In this document: piece after piece, positions 60,074-64,000 of the stretch | How positions within the stretch are numbered: the stretch's first letter is position 1 | Layout: each line of letters opens with the position of its first letter | Assembly: GCA_964590435.1 (NCBI GenBank) | Contig: CAZPWT010000039.1 | Span: 114,011 to 178,010, forward strand | DNA from: WSZJ01 sp964590435 | GTDB lineage: Bacteria; Planctomycetota; MHYJ01; WSZJ01 | Direction: 5' to 3' | Length of the DNA: 64,000 bases | The notes under the pieces: model-generated | The model's database searches: none | What the model saw: only the letters and a program-made list of their open reading frames with translations | Told to the model about the DNA's origin: nothing | Translations under genes and position numbers: made by a program

Positions 60074-61393
60074 ATGCCGAACTTTCACCCCTGGACTGCG
60101 GAACTGCCCGGAATTGCCGGGACACGGCCCCTTGCCGTGCTCGCGGGGGCCTCGTGGGATCGCTGGACGCGCGCGCTGGTCGAGACGCTCGACGAACCCG
60201 GCGTCGCGACCGCCGCGCAGGACTTCACGCTCGTCCGCGTCGACTCCGACCTGCGCCCCGACGTCGCCCGCCGGCTCGCCCCGTCCGGCTCGCCCACGCT
60301 CGCCCTCCTGACCCCCCACGGATTTCCCCTCGCCGCCACGACCTGGGCCCCTCCGCGCTCCCTCCGCGAGTTCCTCACCTCCGCCGCGTTCCAGTGGAAG
60401 ATCCGCGCGCCGATCATCGCCGAGGAAGCCCGCAAGGCGCGCGCCTCCGCCGTCGAGATGGGAAAACTCCGGCCTCGCGCCGGCGCCGTCGACGACGCCT
60501 TCGTCCGCGCCTGCGTCGCTTCCCTCGCCGAATCCTGCGATCCCACGTACGGCGGCTGGGGCGCGCCCCCGAAGGAACTCAACGTCGCCGCACTTCGCAT
60601 CCTCGCCGAGCGGACGGACATCCCGGAGGGGAGGGAAGCGCTGGAGCGGACGTTGCGGTCAATGCAGGAATTTGCGGAAGGGGGCGCGTTCTGCCACTCC
60701 TACGAATCGGCGGATTGGAGCGCGCCGGACGGGTGCCTGCTGCCCGAGGAATCCTCAGAGCTGGCGTACGTGTTCGCCGCCGCGGGACGCGCGCTCAACA
60801 ACGGGACGTTCACCGCCACGGCACACCTCGCCGAGGGCTGGTCCGTCTCCCGCCTCCACGCCGGCGGCGCACCCGCCGCCGCGGGCGGCGAGCTCACCGT
60901 CGTCGTCCGCGACTCCACCCAGTCCGCCCTCCGTTCCGTCTCCTCGCGCAACATGACCCGCTTCGCCGAGGGAATCCTCTCCGGCCGCGCGGATGCCGCG
61001 ACCGGATTGCTGCACCGGAACGCGACGCCCTCCGCGACGTTCCATCTCGGCGACCAGGCCGAGGCCCTTCGCCTCCTCGCCCGCCTCGATCCCCCGCGCG
61101 CCGAAAAACTCGCCTCCGCGGTGCTGGTCCAGTTCTGGGACGAAACCGCATCCGCATTCCGCGACCGCTCCGGCCCGCCCGTCGAGCTCGCGCCCCTCGA
61201 CACGCCGCAGTTCCCGGTCGAGGAAAACGCCATCGCCGCCGGCGCGCTTGCCCGGCTGGGAGGAGAGTGGCTCGTCCTCGCCAAGCGCTGCCTCTCCTCG
61301 TTCACCGACGCCTGCCTCGGCCAGGGCGTCTCCGCCGCGCGCCTCGCCCTCGCCGTCCAGGACGTCCTCCACGCCGAGGCTCCCGCCGAATAG
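60074..61393 (+). CDS. truncated DUF255/YyaL-like protein lacking the thioredoxin cysteines
   Basis: The 439-residue protein looks like the thioredoxin-domain-containing DUF255 family (YyaL, SPATA20): an N-terminal thioredoxin-like part (about residues 1-105) and an (alpha/alpha)6-barrel-like part (GGWGAPPKELNVAALRILAE, and later GFPLAATTWAPPRSLREFLTS in the first). Family proteins have STCHWCHV in the first domain; here the corresponding segment is AGASWDRWTRAL with no Cys. The usual length is 600-700 residues, so the barrel is also shortened. It may be a degenerate or repurposed member. It starts 73 nt after ctaB. Confidence 0.65.
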   Translation: MPNFHPWTAELPGIAGTRPLAVLAGASWDRWTRALVETLDEPGVATAAQDFTLVRVDSDLRPDVARRLAPSGSPTLALLTPHGFPLAATTWAPPRSLREFLTSAAFQWKIRAPIIAEEARKARASAVEMGKLRPRAGAVDDAFVRACVASLAESCDPTYGGWGAPPKELNVAALRILAERTDIPEGREALERTLRSMQEFAEGGAFCHSYESADWSAPDGCLLPEESSELAYVFAAAGRALNNGTFTATAHLAEGWSVSRLHAGGAPAAAGGELTVVVRDSTQSALRSVSSRNMTRFAEGILSGRADAATGLLHRNATPSATFHLGDQAEALRLLARLDPPRAEKLASAVLVQFWDETASAFRDRSGPPVELAPLDTPQFPVEENAIAAGALARLGGEWLVLAKRCLSSFTDACLGQGVSAARLALAVQDVLHAEAPAE

Positions 61394-61609
61394 AACTTTC
61401 TGCGCGGTCTCTTTGCTTTCATTCGGGCACGGAAGCGTGACTCGGGATGACGGCCGGATTTTCCACGGATACGGCAACGAGCTTGGCACGGATAAGAAAA
61501 GACCGGAAAAGATATGACGACGCACCACGGGAGCGGGTGATTGCGGTCATGCGCTCCGCCGACAAGCCGCCTTGCCCCCGCGCCCCGCTTCGCTTAAAAT
61601 ACTCCCGGT

Positions 61610-62032
61610 ATGTCCACCAGCGGCCAAGGCACCGACGTGAAACTCTTCTCCCGCGAGGAAGCGGACAAGACGCTTCCCCTCGTCCGCGTGATCGTGCGCG
61701 ACATCGTGACGGACTACGACGTGTACACGAAGAAGTCGCAGGAGCTGAACGCGATCACGGCGCGCATGGCGGCGAAGCCCACGAAGGACGATCTCAAGTC
61801 GCAGCAGGGGATCGAGGAAGAAGTCGGCGTCGTGAAGAAGCGGATCGCCGAGGCGGCGATGGAGCTGGAGAAGCTGGGGATCGAGCTGAAGGACTGCCAG
61901 CTCGGGCTGGTGGATTTTCCGGCGAAGGTCGGCGGAGACATCGCGTACTTGTGCTGGAAGTACGACGAGCCTAAGATCGGGTTCTGGCACGGCCTGTCGG
62001 AAGGATTTACAGGCCGCAAGCCGCTCACCTAG
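61610..62032 (+). CDS. DUF2203 family protein
   Basis: This 140-residue protein has the family's features: a start with LFSREEADKTLPLVRVIVRDIV, a helical coiled-coil middle (about residues 40-95) and the conserved end QLGLVDFPAKVGGDIAYLCW followed by EPKIGFWHGLSEGFTGRKPL. There is no known function; members are small, probably cytosolic, and found beside varied genes. It is followed by a strong terminator. The 215 nt upstream carry no gene, only a short CACGGATA-type repeat (61455-61490). Confidence 0.88.
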   Translation: MSTSGQGTDVKLFSREEADKTLPLVRVIVRDIVTDYDVYTKKSQELNAITARMAAKPTKDDLKSQQGIEEEVGVVKKRIAEAAMELEKLGIELKDCQLGLVDFPAKVGGDIAYLCWKYDEPKIGFWHGLSEGFTGRKPLT

Positions 62033-62048
62033 AAGCGGCAAAAGGCCC

Positions 62049-62077
62049 GGCCCCGCTTGGACGGGGCCTTCTTTTTT
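62049..62077 (+). terminator. intrinsic terminator after the DUF2203 gene
   Basis: The stem GGCCCCG/CGGGGCC (62049-62055 with 62062-62068) with a 6-nt loop is followed by TTCTTTTTT. It starts 17 nt after the stop codon and ends 13 nt before the radical SAM gene. Confidence 0.92.
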
Positions 62078-62089
62078 GGCGCCGACCCC

Positions 62090-62908
62090 ATGACGACCGC
62101 CTCGACTCCCCGCACCGGCGAATACGCCGCGCTGAAGCCCTGGAAGCTTCCGGAGGGGATCCTGTACGGCCCGTTCCCGACGCGGCGCAAGGGGAGCGCG
62201 CTCGGGATCAACCTGCTGCCGCCGGGGGACAAGGCGTGCACGTTCAACTGCGCTTACTGCCAGTGCGGCTGGACGCCGGTGGAGGTGTTCCGGAGCGGCG
62301 CGTGGAAGGCGAAGTGCCCCTCGCTCGAAACGGTGCGCCGTGCGCTGGAAGGGGGATTCGCGGGGCTGCAGGCGGACGGGAACGCGCCGGACGCGATCGT
62401 CGTGAGCGGCAACGGCGAGCCGACGCTGTACCCGGAATTCCCGGCGGCCGTCGAGCTCGTGCTCGCGGCGCGCGACCAGTGGTTCCCGAAAACGCGCACG
62501 ATGGTCCTGACCGCAGGCACCGAGCTCGGCCGCGCCGACATCCGCCGCGCCTGCGACCGCCTCGACGAGCGCTGCGTCAAGCTCGACGCCGGCGACGCGA
62601 AGACGCTCAAGAAAATCGACATCCCGCTCGTGCCGTTCACGCTCGAAGCGCTGGTCGCGAACTGCGCCAAGCTGCGCGACGTGACGATCCAGTCGTTCTT
62701 CACGAAGGGCGCCGTGGACAACACGACCGAGCCGGCGCTGGAGGCATGGCTCGACCGGCTCGACGAGATCCAGCCGATCGAGGTCCAGGTGTACTCGCTC
62801 GACCGCGTGCCTCCGGCCAAGGGGCTGAAGAAAGTCGCGCGCGCCGAGCTCGAGGCGATCGCGGCGCGCGCTTCGCAGCGGCTCGGGGTGCCGGCGCTGG
62901 TGTTCTAG
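62090..62908 (+). CDS. radical SAM protein
   Basis: The 272-residue protein has the radical SAM cluster motif Cys-x3-Cys-x2-Cys (CTFNCAYCQCGW), then the SAM-binding segment DAIVVSGNGEPTLYPEF and the ending IQPIEVQVYSLDRVPPAKGLK. It resembles the wyosine/TYW1-like group of small radical SAM proteins, but the substrate cannot be named. A second Cys directly after the motif (CQC) may be coincidental. ATG 62090 is the first start outside the terminator hairpin. It ends 5 nt before the convergent gene. Confidence 0.85.
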   Translation: MTTASTPRTGEYAALKPWKLPEGILYGPFPTRRKGSALGINLLPPGDKACTFNCAYCQCGWTPVEVFRSGAWKAKCPSLETVRRALEGGFAGLQADGNAPDAIVVSGNGEPTLYPEFPAAVELVLAARDQWFPKTRTMVLTAGTELGRADIRRACDRLDERCVKLDAGDAKTLKKIDIPLVPFTLEALVANCAKLRDVTIQSFFTKGAVDNTTEPALEAWLDRLDEIQPIEVQVYSLDRVPPAKGLKKVARAELEAIAARASQRLGVPALVF

Positions 62909-62913
62909 CCCCT

Positions 62914-63567
62914 TTATCGCCAGAGCGCGGCGTGGTTGATCGACACGTGGATTCCCTGCGCGTCGATCCCGTCGATGCGCGGAACCCCGGCGCCGTGCGC
63001 GTCATCGCCCGCCGACCCGATCGGCGTGATCCGGATGCGGACCCGGGTCTCCCCGTTCGCGAAGTGCCCCTCGCGGTCGCACACGATTGCGCCGCTTCCC
63101 GATATGTCCCAGAACGCCTCGCTCCATCCCTCGCCCGACATGGACTTGAAAGCGCCGAACTTCCCGTCCGGCGCCGTGCGAAACATCGCTTCCACGCGTG
63201 ACTGCGCCTGGCCGATGCACCGGACGCGATTGAAATGAAATGCCGCGTGGCCGCCGGCGAGGAGCGCGACGATGACGGTGAAGGCCGCGAGCGTTCCTCG
63301 GCGGAGATTGCTGCGAAGAGATGCGGGTTCGATGGGCGACGGAGCGTTCCGTTCGAGCAGTGACGACAGGCCCAGGCAGGCCAGGGACGGGGGCAGCCCG
63401 ATCCAGAGGGCCAGGACCGAATCGCCGCGGCCCAGATGCGTCCAGATGGCCGCCATCCACACGACCGTACCTGCGAACAGGAGCGCAGCCAGCAGCGCGA
63501 AAATTCCAGCCGCCGTCACCCGGTGCCTGTTTTCCACCCTTCTTCCCCCCAACACCACCGGGTCCAT
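62914..63567 (-). CDS. small membrane protein of unknown function
   Basis: The 217-residue frame starts at ATG 63567 behind GGGAAG. It has three predicted membrane helices (about residues 17-45, VTAAGIFALLAALLFAGTVVWMA; 55-72; and 92-112, LAAFTVIVALLAGGHAAFHF), then a globular C-terminal part of about 105 residues. I do not recognise the family. Base composition is somewhat less GC-rich than the neighbours. It is convergent with the radical SAM gene and divergent from nuoB. Confidence 0.7.
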   Translation of the reverse strand: MDPVVLGGRRVENRHRVTAAGIFALLAALLFAGTVVWMAAIWTHLGRGDSVLALWIGLPPSLACLGLSSLLERNAPSPIEPASLRSNLRRGTLAAFTVIVALLAGGHAAFHFNRVRCIGQAQSRVEAMFRTAPDGKFGAFKSMSGEGWSEAFWDISGSGAIVCDREGHFANGETRVRIRITPIGSAGDDAHGAGVPRIDGIDAQGIHVSINHAALWR

Positions 63568-63702
63568 AATACTTCCCGGGATCGTTCGGCTTGCCGTAAC
63601 TCTCTTGGCGGACAACATTTGACGCTCTTCCCCCCTCATGCAAAAATAAACCTGACATTTGACTTGGTCCGTGCGGTCCCGCGCAAGCCTCCGGAGGACT
63701 TC

Positions 63703-64000
63703 ATGCTCGAAGGCAAGGTCGGCGACAACATCATCATCACCAACGCGGATGCCCTTCTCAACTGGGCCCGCGAGTCCGCGCTCTGGCCGATGACATTCGG
63801 CCTCGCCTGCTGCGCCATCGAGATGATGGCGATGAGCGCTTCCCGGTTTGATGTAGCCCGATTCGGCGCCGAGGTCTTTCGCGGTTCTCCGCGCCAGAGC
63901 GACCTCATGATCATCGCTGGCCGCGTTTCCAATAAGATGGCGCCGGTAATCCGGCAACTGTATCAACAGATGCCTGAACCGAAGTGGGTGATCTCGATGG
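63703..64000 (+). CDS. nuoB: NADH-quinone oxidoreductase subunit B, partial
   Basis: The frame runs off the right edge. The 99 residues present have the NuoB start LEGKVGDNIIITNADALLNWAR, SALWPMTFGLACCAIEMMAM with the two adjacent Cys of cluster N2, SRFDVARFGAEVFRGSPRQSD, and VISM at the edge. NuoB carries the last Fe-S cluster that reduces quinone in complex I. ATG 63703 follows GGAGG; a TTG 39 nt earlier would add RAVPRKPPEDF and is possible. A complex I operon probably continues outside the window. Confidence 0.95.
   Translation, partial: MLEGKVGDNIIITNADALLNWARESALWPMTFGLACCAIEMMAMSASRFDVARFGAEVFRGSPRQSDLMIIAGRVSNKMAPVIRQLYQQMPEPKWVISM

Noticed and set aside
63619..63647. Promoter for nuoB from TTGACG and an A-rich -10
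   Set aside because: The -35 is good, but no -10 box close to TATAAT exists at 16-18 nt; too weak to list as a feature.

Overview
The window is GC-rich DNA from a Gram-negative, aerobically respiring bacterium. Five secreted or membrane-anchored alpha/alpha-toroid (squalene-cyclase-fold) proteins, periplasmic TPR proteins, an ExbB/ExbD cluster, a Ser/Thr kinase and a b6-type bc complex with a multihaem cytochrome together suggest an uncultured Planctomycetota or a neighbouring deep lineage. This is inference from gene content; there is no rRNA or other marker gene to settle it.

Layout. 1-3049 (minus): two paralogous lipoproteins built from a Calx-beta-like domain and G-x-D-x(3)-GT-x-DD repeats. 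3103-4307 (minus): FAH-family hydrolase and AcpS. 4397-11743 (plus): two PDZ proteins, a YihY/BrkB protein, a BFD/NifU-like scaffold with NifS, a small lipoprotein, an unknown protein and an M50 membrane protease. 12083-39012 (mostly minus): the accessory heart of the window, with five toroid proteins (T1-T5), two very large paralogous TPR proteins, an M28 peptidase, two gluzincin-type proteins, an NtrC/histidine-kinase pair, and an ExbB-ExbD(x4)-membrane protein-toroid operon. 39576-42572 (plus): a Ser/Thr kinase and a zinc-ribbon/TPR protein. 42573-44789 (minus): TilS, an Rrf2 regulator, tRNA-Leu and tRNA-Lys, with two roughly 100-nt hairpins between the tRNAs. 44909-62908 (plus): VOC protein, RegB-like kinase and NtrC regulator, HEAT protein, Rieske, split cytochrome b, octahaem cytochrome c, ABC exporter, SCO-DUF420 fusion, CtaA, CtaB, DUF255-like, DUF2203 and radical SAM proteins. 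62914-63567 (minus) is a small membrane protein, and the window ends inside nuoB.

The most interesting candidate system is at 33492-39012. Three toroid proteins (T1, T2, T5) share an N-terminal membrane helix with the Ser-x3-His signature of TonB, but carry a glycine-rich linker and an alpha/alpha toroid where TonB has its C-terminal domain. T5 is the last gene of an operon with ExbB and four ExbD subunits. The natural reading is a proton-motive-force-driven Ton/Tol-like machine whose periplasmic effector is a toroid. A toroid gene followed by a giant periplasmic TPR gene occurs twice (T1 with the 907-residue protein, T5 with the 974-residue protein), so the TPR proteins are likely partners.

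The respiratory region reads as one programme: a redox-sensing kinase/regulator pair, a quinol:cytochrome c oxidoreductase with a conserved haem c(i)-type cysteine, then haem A synthesis and copper-delivery genes for a cytochrome oxidase outside the window, and nuoB of complex I at the edge.
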